From assembly GCA_032988165.1 (NCBI GenBank), contig JANTQF010000016.1, positions 124,001 to 188,000 of the forward strand: a stretch of DNA of 64,000 bases, read 5' to 3'. Under the pieces are notes generated by a model. That model made no database searches. It was not told the origin of the DNA and saw only the letters and a program-made list of their open reading frames with translations. Position numbers and translations under genes: made by a program. Each line of letters begins with the position of its first letter. Within the stretch, counting starts at the first letter, position 1. Positions 21,960 through 31,303 of this stretch are shown one piece after another. This stretch comes from Emmonsiellopsis sp. PD_33. Taxonomy: Eukaryota > Ascomycota > Eurotiomycetes > Onygenales > Ajellomycetaceae.

Positions 21960-24872
21960 AGAATAGCCAAGGAAGGAGACCTGGTTAGTTTTGTTATCTG
22001 GGTTGAAAATCATGACAGTGACACCACCCACATTATCTGTCTATTGTGCTAACTGAGTCATGTTTTCATAGGGATAGCCTAGAATGCACTCATGGGAACC
22101 ATACTCCAGAATGAAGAAGATTTGAGGTATAGATATAGATCCAATATGAACTGGGACATCCTTACAGATTCTAATGATGCCACTGTGCTGACCATCAGTG
22201 CTGAGGATTGGCTTGAGAGTATCTTTCTGGATGATCAGGCTGAGACTCAAGGCAGTGCTCTTCACCATGCAGTTGATTTCTGCCCTGCTATTGAATATGG
22301 CCTCAGTCTGCCTTTTTCTGATACCTACAGAAAACTTGATATGGCTGATGGATACCAGGTTCCATTGGGGTTCATATTCTAAGATATGGTGAGAGGGCTG
22401 AATAAAGGAGACTCTAGTAGATTCTTCCTCAATCATATGTTATTGAACTTCAGCTGGAAGATTCTGGAAGAATGTCTGCTGCAGCTGGGCAGAGCAGGTC
22501 ATAATATCCTTGAGCTGAATTCTAATGATCTCTTAACACATGATTTTCTTAAAGACTGTCTGGGTTGCAGTGGCATAGTTCTCCTTATCTCTCATTTCAG
22601 CAGATAGTTTTGGCCCCTTAGGCTTTCTGGGATGGTGAAGGATGGTTTTCTTCTGGATCTCAGGTGCTTTAGTCATCTCAGTATCAGGCACAGCTTCATT
22701 GATCAGCTGAGTCAGTGTTTCTTCCTGCAGTTGGCTGTTAAGAAGGGTCTGTGATTCATTGGAATTAGGTGAAGGTGAGATGATATCCTCAGCAAATAAA
22801 ACTAATTTTTGGGAGCCATCTGAATAGTGACTGGCCCTTTAAGAATGAATGGAAGGTAGGGCTTTCTTCTTTTCAATCTGGCCAGAGAGTGTAGATTGAT
22901 TCTTATCAGTAGCTAACCCTTTGCTCTTACTATTTCCAGCAGCAGCCTGAGCAGCCATCATACTAGCAACCTCTTCTACCTTGCTGTCTGAGTTGCCCTC
23001 TTCTGCACTACTTTTGAACCTAACATCACATATGCTGATAAAATTGACTGCAGGTAATGGGCTACTATCAGAGGAAACAAGGATGCTACCATTGTTACAG
23101 AGTTTTGCTGCTGATGGGATAATAGGAGATGCAGATCTTTACTCAAGAACATACTTGATGATGATAATATGTGGTTCATACTAATTCACATTGATCTTTA
23201 GGCTGTGCTGCATCACATGTTCATCAAAGTATTTACTCATTCTATTTTGATGAATCTTTCCTTGGTCAATCAGCTTGCCAATTTGGAGGCACTGAGGAAG
23301 CATATGAGATGAGTCACCACAGCTCTAACAAGCATGAGGAGGGCAATCATATTGTGACATGCTTCTAGACCTAGGTTGATATGGACCACCAGGGCCACAC
23401 TGTGTCTCATAATAGGAAACATTTGTGAGATCTCAAGCAGGATCAATAGATCCCTGGTTGGTGAGGATGTGTGGCACTACCACTAATTGTTGTATATTCT
23501 CTTGCTGCTGAAATCCTGTAATAGTCAGCAACAGCACATCCATCTGATTGACAAGAGATTCAAGCAAGCTGTCATTCAAATTCCTTGGAGCTGAATTAGA
23601 AGAAGCAGGTGGTACAGAAGAGGCCACTTGAGGTCTTGGCACAGCCAGGGTAGGCAGATTGAAGACAGGCTGAGCAGGAGGCAGCTGAGTGGGTGGCATT
23701 ATATGGGAACCTAGGTCAGATGTGATCATTTAGGCCATCTTTTCCTTGACTTCCTGAGATTCCACTGTGGCTTCACAGACCTTCAAAATCTTCTACTCAG
23801 ATGGGTTGTTTTGGTCAAACCTAGCCTTGTAAAAAGCCTTCTTGTGGACCCCATCAGGCAGGCCTCATAAGAACAACTGGCAGGCAAGAGATTCCTGAAT
23901 TTCATTTCAGCTAATCAATGGCTCAGTGATAGCACAGAATTGGCAGCAGAAAGTGAGAATGTCTTAGCTGGAAGATCATTTGAAACTAGACAGAGCATTT
24001 AGGTAGATTTGGTTGTACATTTACTGATAAGTATCATCCTGCCAGAACTCTAACATCAACCTCACTTTGACTTTAGCCCAGGTTTGCAGGTCCTTCACCA
24101 GCTGATCCACATGGCCCTGCAGCTTCATAGAGTAATAGTTGTGTAAAACAGTTAAGGTCTCATCCTTAGGAATATGGTGCAGCTTCAGTATAGCATTGAA
24201 CTGATTGACAAACTGAGTGACATCTTTCCCATTAAAAGAGGGGGCTCTGAGGGATCCAGGAACTGGCATGGGTATGACAAGCTGCTGATAAATCATTCCA
24301 CTTTCAGGAGGCAAGGCACTGCTAGGGGTAGGCAGGCCTGATGAGGAATTGATAGAGCTGAACATCTTCTCACTGTTGATCTCAATTTTCAGTGGCAGAG
24401 CTGATGCTTTTCCTGACTGAGTTCAATAATAAGTGATGGAATCTGACCAAGTGTGCTTAGGAGGCATATATTGGTGGAGAAACAAATAGATGAGCAGTTC
24501 ACATTCACAAATAAGAAACAGGTTGATAATGGTGGCAATATCCATGTCCTTCTGTGGGTAGAGATTCAGGGACTCAAGGAAGAGAAGGAATTGCAAGATC
24601 TGCTGCAGATTTTTCTTCTCACTAGAGTCTGCATTTGTTGAGGAATAGCTTGATGGATTCAATAGTTCAGTGGGTCCATTCTTCAAAGTTTTCTTCTGAT
24701 GGTATTGCCATTGGTGCAGCTGCAAGGCTATGGGCCTGCTCCAACCAAATGGGCCTATCACAAATTTAAATAAGAGAATTGTGTTGAGCAGTGTGCTCAA
24801 CAAAAGAAAAGGAAAAAGGGGAAAGGAACTCAGCATAGTTATTTGTATCAACACTGCCATCTGTTCATCCAT
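21960..24872 (-). pseudogene. Gypsy-1 gag and aspartic protease
   Basis: The first ATG inside the 5' LTR is at 24872, and the pieces 24872-24423, 24365-24021, 23729-23433 and 22436-22041 share one frame, implying a single gag-protease ORF of about 950 codons. The 24365 piece contains FNGKDVTQFVNQF, typical of gypsy capsid. Near 23,330 a zinc knuckle C-x2-C-x4-H-x4-C is readable (CGDSSHMLPQC follows the first Cys), with a TAG stop between the first two Cys. The protease block reads FNSRAEINCMV: the catalytic Asp of D-S-G-A is Asn here (codon 22290-22292). It ends with an ILGYPYE block, the usual I-L-G-x-P motif. Stops and this active-site loss make it dead. Confidence 0.82.
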
Positions 24873-24898
24873 TCATGATTTCTGATTGTGTGCACCAA

Positions 24899-25213
24899 TG
24901 AAGTGGGGATGGGGTGTGCACATCAGGCAGCACTGAACAGGGCAGTGGCAAACACAAGAAAGAATCAATATTGATGTTGAAGCAGAGGAATGTATTGGCA
25001 ATCTATAGTACAAAATAACACAGTAATAAAATGATAAGGTAACACACAAAAGAAATGAAAGATCTATCTCAAAGAAGCATACACATGCATGAGAAATCCA
25101 CAAATGAATAGATGAAGTCTTGCAATGAAAGGAAAATATCTATCTTCATGGCTGCACTTGGCAGTGAAAGCCTTGGCGAAAAATTGATCCAACCCAATGG
25201 TGGATCCCCACCA
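24899..25213 (-). repeat. 5' LTR of Gypsy-1 (right copy)
   Basis: Plus strand runs from TGAAGTGGGG to CCCCACCA. Differences from the left LTR are nearly all transitions, often CA against TG. Inside it, on the minus strand, the sequence TTGGTGCACACAATCAGAAA is in the place of a primer binding site; I could not assign a tRNA. Confidence 0.9.
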
Positions 25214-25218
25214 TAATA

Positions 25219-27290
25219 TCATAAGTAACACTCTCATGCAATGGGATAATAAAGATGTCCTACAATCTTATATATTTATATTTAAGAAACTCAGCCCTGC
25301 TGAAGCTAATTATAAAATTTATAATAAAGAACTTCTTATTATTATCTAATATCTAGAAGAATGGGACTCTAAACTCTGCAGTATAAAAAACTTTAAGATT
25401 ATTATAAATCATAAGAACCTCTAATATTTCATTATGACCTATAAATTCTCTGAATGCTAGATGCACTAAGCTAAATTTCTCAGTTGATTTCATTTTATAA
25501 TTTATTACTACCCTGGCATAGAGAACTTCATGGCTGATACTCTTTTCTAATATGAATAGAATATATCCTCTGAAGACTCCAACACTTATTAGATGAACTG
25601 TGAATAGAGGTTATTAGATCTATAGATCCTCAAGAACTTCAAAGCAACATTATATAGAGTAATATGTGCCTTGCCCATTACCCTGCCAGCTGTGACTATC
25701 TAAATAAACCCTGTAGAAGGCTTCCTCAGATTATCTCTACTTCTACTCTAAAAACTCTGAGATACTACTGTTACCTTCAATGGACACCTTCAAATAATAA
25801 CTCAGATTGTATGAGATAAAGCTTATTGCTTCCTATCTGAACTTCAGGCCTACATTAACATAGCTAAATGCTCTATAGATACTGATGCCTAACTATACTT
25901 CCAGGAGAGATGATGGGTTCCCAATTTGGAATCATTATACATCTAAATTATACAAGAAACTCATGATTCTCTGATGACTAGCCACTCAGGCTATAAAGTA
26001 CTCTATCAAATTTTATCCCAAGATTTCTACTAGCCTAATATATCTCAGAGCATTTGATAGTTCATCTGGAACTACAACATCTACTGATTCATTATTACCT
26101 AGTAAGACTACTATTAAAACCTACTCAAATCTCTTCTGATTTCTGAATGCATCTGATGCAATGTTGCTATTAACTTTACAGTAGATCTTTTTATAAGTAA
26201 TGGCTGTAAGAATATTCTTATCATTATTAACTGCCTCAGTAAAGATATTATCCTCAAACCCTGTATGAAGATGAATGTACTTATAATAGCTAAAGCCTTT
26301 CTCTAAAGTTCATTTTATTACCTATATAATTTATCTTATATAATCATTTTGAACTATAAAACTCAGTTCATTGAAGCTATTTAAAGCTGAATCTATTAAT
26401 TCCTTAAGATCTTTTAACATCTCTTAACTGCCTATCACCCTGAAACTGATGGTAGCACTGAATATATAATTCAGATAATTAAGAACTATCTCTAAAAGTT
26501 CTATTCATATATCTAGGATGACTGGAATGAACTCCTCCTGCATGCTAAGCTTGCAATTAATGGCTATAATGCTATTAACACTAATATTAGCTCATTTTTC
26601 CTCTTACATAGTTACAATCTTAAAGTTTTGATCTCACTGAATTGCCTGAACCTTCCATCATACCCTGCAGCTTAATTCAAATTGTAGACACTATTATCTT
26701 GAAACTTCAGCAGGCCTATAAGTGAGCTAAATCCTCCATGGCCAGTACCCAGTAGGATCAACAGGACTACATGAATGCCTGCTGAAACCCTACTGAACAC
26801 TACAAGATAGATAATAAGATTTAAATAGACCTCTAAAATATCACCACTAATTACCCATCTTGCATGTTTGACTATTGATATACCAAGTACACTATCATTG
26901 AAGTCCTGAGAAGCTATAATTACTGCCTTGACATGCCACCTAGAATCTACAATGTGTTTCACATGAATCTACTCTACAAAACCTCTATCAATCTATTCTT
27001 CTTGTAAGAGGTTATTAACTGGCATCTGCCTGGCATCATCAGGGAAGATAATGAGGTAGAATACAAGATTGAAATCATCCTCAACTACTGCTATCATGGA
27101 TGGGGATTTCAGTACTTAATAAAGTAGCTTAGATATAAGGTCTCTTCATGAGAACTAATTTTTACCCTATAAGACACTATCATACTTATCTATTATAAAG
27201 AGCTGCACCTATCTGATAAGACTCTATCTACACTGTTCTACATCTGATTTTCTGAACCCTTCTACCTGCCTTCTGAAACTAATTAGAGGG
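25219..27290 (+). pseudogene. Gypsy-2 3' pol: RNase H remainder, integrase and chromodomain
   Basis: Right after the nested element the RNase H reading resumes: KKLSPAEANYKIYNKELL near 25,285, then a W-A-E-F-L-S-like segment and the PGIENFMADTL end motif. Integrase is recognisable by HPETDGSTE near 26,445, including its catalytic Glu. Near 26,870-27,180 the pieces YTIIEVLRSYNY, FHMNLLYK, a W-G-F-Q-Y-L-I-K segment and YKVSSxELIF resemble the gypsy integrase tail and a chromodomain, which in live elements steers integration to marked chromatin. The frame is broken many times. Confidence 0.82.
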
Positions 27291-27296
27291 GGATAA

Positions 27297-27550
27297 TGTG
27301 AAGGGCTACATCCTTATACTCTATATCTATAGCTTGCCTGAACTTCACCTAATCTCTAACTACCTAATTGGAGGCCTCTAACCAGGCCTTCATATGAACA
27401 TTTATCTGCTCTAACCTCATATAGTTCTCTTCTATTTATATTGTATGATCTTATAATTCCTTTTCCTTTTTCCTTTCTTTCTCTAATGATTACAATCTTG
27501 ATTTTAGTGTCTAGCTCACATGATCCATTAATCAGAGCGCGCCTGTTACA
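27297..27550 (+). repeat. 3' LTR of Gypsy-2
   Basis: Begins TGTGAAGGGCTACAT directly after the purine tract and ends GCGCGCCTGTTACA, followed by the TAAAT duplication. The GCGCGC here reads GCACAT in the 5' LTR. Confidence 0.92.
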
Positions 27551-27588
27551 TAAATAATTATATGATGAAGAATTAGAGGAATGTAGGT

Positions 27589-27777
27589 ATAATCCACTAT
27601 ACTAAATGATATTTAACTATTCTCTACTAGGGAATATATGTGATTCACTGTGTCAAATGATAATCAACTATTCTCTGTTAGAAAATATGTGTGATCCACT
27701 ATACTAAACAATATCCAACTATTTTCTACTGGGAAATACATATAATCTACTGTGCTACATGATATTCAATCATTGGA
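27589..27777. repeat. 51-bp minisatellite, about 3.7 units
   Basis: Units start at 27589, 27640, 27691 and 27742, each beginning with a form of RTRATYYACT and containing AACTATT. The first three are exactly 51 bp, and differences between units are mainly transitions. The last unit is partial. It lies just right of Gypsy-2 and is not in an open frame. Confidence 0.85.
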
Positions 27778-28410
27778 AAAGCTTAAATGGAGAGACCTTT
27801 TTAGCTGTATACTATACTCAGAAACTAATTTTATATAGACTTTGCTTTACTTCATCTAATAATTAGTTGTATGTTATACTCTCTCAGACTCTAAATATCA
27901 GCAGGCTCATTATTCTACTTAATGAGGATAGAGGTAGTAAGATAATAAATAAGATATATTTAGAGGTCTTATGTTTTCTTAACTAACTCTATTTGTTTTT
28001 ACCTTTTTATTTTTTACTTTTATTAGTGTTTAATTCCTTCATTAGCTGTCTCACTTGGGCTGTTTTTGAGCATTTAATTGGATTGTTTTGGACACATAAA
28101 GAACTAGGCATTCACACTAACTGCTAACTATTGAATTTTAAAAGGAGAAAAGGAAAAAAAATACCCTACTAACTTACTTATCTATTTGCCTAGATCAGCT
28201 GTGCCACCTCCCATTCATTATTTAATTTATTTATGAGGGCTATAATGATCTGACTGGCAGACTACTGACTGAAATCTACTATTTATAGTAGTTATACTAT
28301 CTTATCTTACTCTTATTATAGTTTAAATATCTCTACTTATAGGTATATCATCTTTAGCTTCAGCTCCTTCTGTGACTTCATCATGTTATTATTAATACCT
28401 ATATCCAATC
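27778..28410. other. AT-rich stretch, nothing recognised
   Basis: I see no open frame over 60 codons, no RNA gene and no LTR here. The final eight bases (ATCCAATC) are the left target duplication of the MITE that follows. Confidence 0.5.
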
Positions 28411-28949
28411 TAGAGTGCAGATGAGGCCGAGTAATTATGAGTATAAAGCTTGACTTGACTCAGAAATTACTTGTTTTAACTTGCCTTGAATAGGCCTACT
28501 TATTACTTGGATATTCCTTGTTTTAAGCCTACAAAAACTTGGATATTTTGAATATTATCTGGGTAATTTCAAAGCTATATAAAAGTATAGATTGAAGGCT
28601 TTTTGAAGCTTTTAGGATGATAATTATATAGTAGATATATCTAAAACTACTAATATTTTAATAAAATAGACTAATACTATGATTTTTAATGCTTTTTAAT
28701 GGATTTTCTACTATTTTTATTATATTATAAGTCCATTTTGAACTATTTTTTCAAATTATCCCGAAAATATTCGAGTTTTTAGTCAAAATTACTCGATTTG
28801 ACTTGATTTGGATGTATATATATATAACTTGGATTTGACTCACCTAGGGTTAGCCAGGCAAGTAACTCACCTCAATATATATATATATACTGAGTAACTT
28901 GGCTCAGATACCCTTATATTAGACTCAACTTGGACTTGTCTGCAGTCTA
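28411..28949. mobile_element. hAT-type MITE, uninterrupted copy B (539 bp)
   Basis: Ends are inverted repeats: TAGAGTGCAGA on the left and TAGACTGCAGA (reverse complement of the right end). Flanks are 8-bp direct repeats with one transition, ATCCAATC (28403-28410) and ATCTAATC (28950-28957). Its right half matches 9605-9874, and across the copia insertion point it reads TACTATGATTTTTAATGC with a single GATTT, so it is a natural empty site. It keeps several CpGs that copy A has lost. Confidence 0.86.
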
Positions 28950-29608
28950 ATCTAATCCCCTATAAATCTGACCTACTTGAGTGCCAGTGCTCTGCTACTT
29001 GTACTATTTAGCTCACTACTTGCAGTCTATTTACCGTCTATTTTTTTACTGTCTTTTGTGGACAGACTAGTTAGAGCTGAGGGATAGAGGCCTGACAGAA
29101 TGGGGCTAACTATATATGCATGTTTACTGAGGTTATAGTTTATTATAGTTTGCATGTCAGAAATAGAATAGTACTAATACCTGCTTATAAGGACTTTTTA
29201 TTACTTATTAGGCTGTAGATTGCAGCATTTACCTAGTAAATTAGAATAATAATTATAACATACTCTTTTAAAGTATCTATTAATAGATATATAATTAATG
29301 AATAGCTCATACTTTTCTTAACAGCTAATGCATGTAGGTTCATTCAGAATGCCCTTCCCTTACACTATAATTACTATAAAATTTATAGGCTAAACTTAGT
29401 TTAATTCTATATCTTCATTTAGTATGATTAGAGTTATTTTCAGTAGCTTATTAATCTCTTTACAGATTTTATTACTATATATATTAGACTACCAGTCTGT
29501 CTCTTCAGCTACTACTACACACACAGTGTCACTTCCATAGCATGTAATAGCTTAGTCAGCCCTGACAGCCCCAGTAACATATAGACATCACAGAGCCTCC
29601 ACACTCTA

Positions 29609-29662
29609 AAGAGAATCAAGCTTTTTACTATAATATTAATGATATACTACATTCTTATTACA
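29609..29662. repeat. 54-bp direct repeat, copy 1
   Basis: AGAATCAAGCTTTTTACTA followed by a TATACTACATTCTTATTA block; repeated 330 bp to the right with one transition in the shared core. Confidence 0.75.
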
Positions 29663-29938
29663 GCCACAGTCAGTTCTTCATTATCAGTAGAGATAGAGGT
29701 AGAAGTAGAGGTTTCCTCAGTTTATTATTAGCTGTAGTTATTTACTTCTAAATCATTTTCATTTATTTTCAAAGCTCTGTATACTTACATTTAAGCATTC
29801 CAGGTATTTCATCTAGCAGGAGGTTAACAGTTGTTATTCAGAAGCTCTGTATATCCTCACATCCTCCTGCCTATACTTCTTAGCTTAGATTAACTAGCCT
29901 GACTAATGATACCTACATTACAGAGCTCCCAGAGACTT

Positions 29939-29992
29939 AGAAGAATCAAGCTTTTTACTATGATATTAATGATATACTACATTCTTATTATA
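29939..29992. repeat. 54-bp direct repeat, copy 2
   Basis: Near-identical partner of 29609-29662. The sequence between them (about 276 bp) shows no coding potential; the pair may be ends of a small unclassified element. Confidence 0.75.
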
Positions 29993-30565
29993 ATAGTAAT
30001 AAATTAAGGCATGTAATTATAGAGGTATGATATCTATAGCACTACTATAGAGATATTGTAGAGGATGAGATAACTACCTAATAGATAATTTATAACTATA
30101 CTAAGTTATAGTAACACTCTATTCAGCTATTCACCTACTCATTTAATTACTCTTTATTCTCTATCTAAAGGGGTCCATTTACTTCTATAAATCATAGGTA
30201 TTACTACTAGCTGTATATGCAGGTTATATAGATCTATATAGATCATATGCATCTGCAGATTTAACAGCTATAAAGGCCTGAGAGACTAAATATTATATTG
30301 TGCAAGAATCATAAGTAAGTGTAAGTAAGCAATTAAGGCTTATTATAAATTAGTATATTAAGTTAATAATTCTTTTCAACTGTCACATAACTATCTCAAA
30401 GATTAGGGTAAAGGCAACTATGTAGTTATAACCCATCTCTGTATAAAATTACTGCTGATCTCAATATAATATATAATGACACTAAGAACATGGCTACTAC
30501 TATACTAATTAAGCAGAGATCAAGGTGAGTAGTAGGCAGCCTGCAGTGACTGACCATTGCAGGTA

Positions 30566-30715
30566 TTACGCCTTGTAAAAACCATGCAAAAGAGGCCTTA
30601 ATAGGAACAATATATGTTTTTCTCATTCAACATAGAAATCCAAGATGAAAAAGTGCTTCTACCTACCTAAACAGGCATTTTTGACTCCATTTTTTGCATA
30701 TAATTACTCTATATC
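30566..30715. mobile_element. Partial copy of a TA-flanked MITE
   Basis: Starts TTACGCCTTGTAAAAACCAT after a TA dinucleotide. It matches the reverse complement of the right part of the MITE at 30797-31125 for about 150 bp. Only one end is present. Confidence 0.7.
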
Positions 30716-30796
30716 AAGTTACCAACCTCTAAACAGCTAGCTGAATAAGTTTCTAGCCTCCTGGAGCTTGTGGAGAACTAGGGGTAGGAGGACTTA

Positions 30797-31125
30797 TTAT
30801 GCCTTACAAAAACCATGTAAAATTGTAAAATCCATGCAAAAGTCTTGGCAGGAATTTACAGCAGCCATTGCATTTAAGTGCAATTTTAAGAGTGCACTTT
30901 TGACATATTTTTGGGCTATTTGAAGGGCAGGAATGGTTCATTGAGGTAGGCATCTTAAAAAGAGGTAGATATAGAGCAATTATATACAAAAAATGAAGTC
31001 AAAAATGCCTGTTTGAGTAGATAGAAGCACTTCTTGATTTTTTGTCTTGGATTTCTGTGTTGAACATATATTTTGTGAGGGTGTTCCCACCAAGGCCTCT
31101 TTCACATGGTTTTTGCAAGGCACAA
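30797..31125. mobile_element. TA-flanked MITE with about 26-bp inverted repeats (Tc1/mariner-like)
   Basis: The left end TTATGCCTTACAAAAACCAT and the right end, reverse-complemented TTGTGCCTTGCAAAAACCAT, are inverted repeats differing by transitions. Both ends abut TA (30795-30796 and 31126-31127), the duplication expected for Tc1/mariner-type elements. There is no coding capacity. Its right end coincides with the switch from CpG-free to CpG-containing DNA. Confidence 0.75.
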
Positions 31126-31303
31126 TAACAAGAGCCGCAAGCCAGATGAGAAGGCTTGAGTTCAACGAGATACAAAGTTTGTAGAGAATGTGAGAAATGG
31201 ATAGTCCAAATCCATGTAAGTATTCAACTTGGATATTCCGTGGGCATAGTAAATATATGTATGTACAAGATAACTACCTCCCTTCAAATTGCCACGGCTG
31301 TAT

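Larger units (their letters stand above)
13451..25213 (-). mobile_element. Gypsy-1: long (11.8 kb) Ty3/gypsy element carrying an extra gene, nested in Gypsy-2
   Basis: LTRs at 13451-13765 and 24899-25213 are both 315 bp and bound the element; on the minus strand it reads 5' LTR (right) to 3' LTR (left). A purine tract (GGGGGAGGGGAGATATG) lies just inside the 3' LTR. The order on the minus strand is gag-protease (24872 to about 22,000), RT-RNase H-integrase (21702-18271), cargo frame (17874-15169), then about 1.4 kb of 3' leader-like sequence. Flanks read AATAT on the left and TAATAT on the right, compatible with a 5-bp duplication if the LTR edge is moved one base. Element and cargo are decayed by substitutions with few indels. 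Confidence 0.9.
10167..27550 (+). mobile_element. Complete chromodomain Ty3/gypsy element Gypsy-2, split by nested Gypsy-1
   Basis: Identical-length 254-bp LTRs (10167-10420 and 27297-27550) begin TGTGAAGGG and end TTACA. The 5-bp target duplication TAAAT is perfect (10162-10166 and 27551-27555). A purine tract (AGAGGGGGATAA) precedes the 3' LTR. Removing the nested Gypsy-1 leaves about 5.6 kb, a normal gypsy length. The frames run gag, protease, RT, RNase H, integrase, chromodomain. The insertion point of Gypsy-1 is within RNase H. Confidence 0.93.
28950..30565. other. AT-rich transposon-like DNA without recognisable genes
   Basis: I found no coding motif on either strand. It contains a direct repeat of about 54 bp (29609-29662 and 29939-29992), reported separately. 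The composition matches the CpG-free transposon half of the window. Confidence 0.45.

Noticed and set aside
13446..25218. A clear 5-bp target duplication for Gypsy-1
   Set aside because: Left flank AATAT and right flank TAATAT match only after shifting one LTR edge by one base, so I did not assert the exact duplication.
27589..27777. CRISPR-like array
   Set aside because: The units abut without spacers and the DNA is eukaryotic; it is a tandem minisatellite.
1..31130. Classical CpA-type RIP as the cause of decay
   Set aside because: CA dinucleotides remain abundant and the mirrored CA/TG differences between LTRs point to CpG instead.
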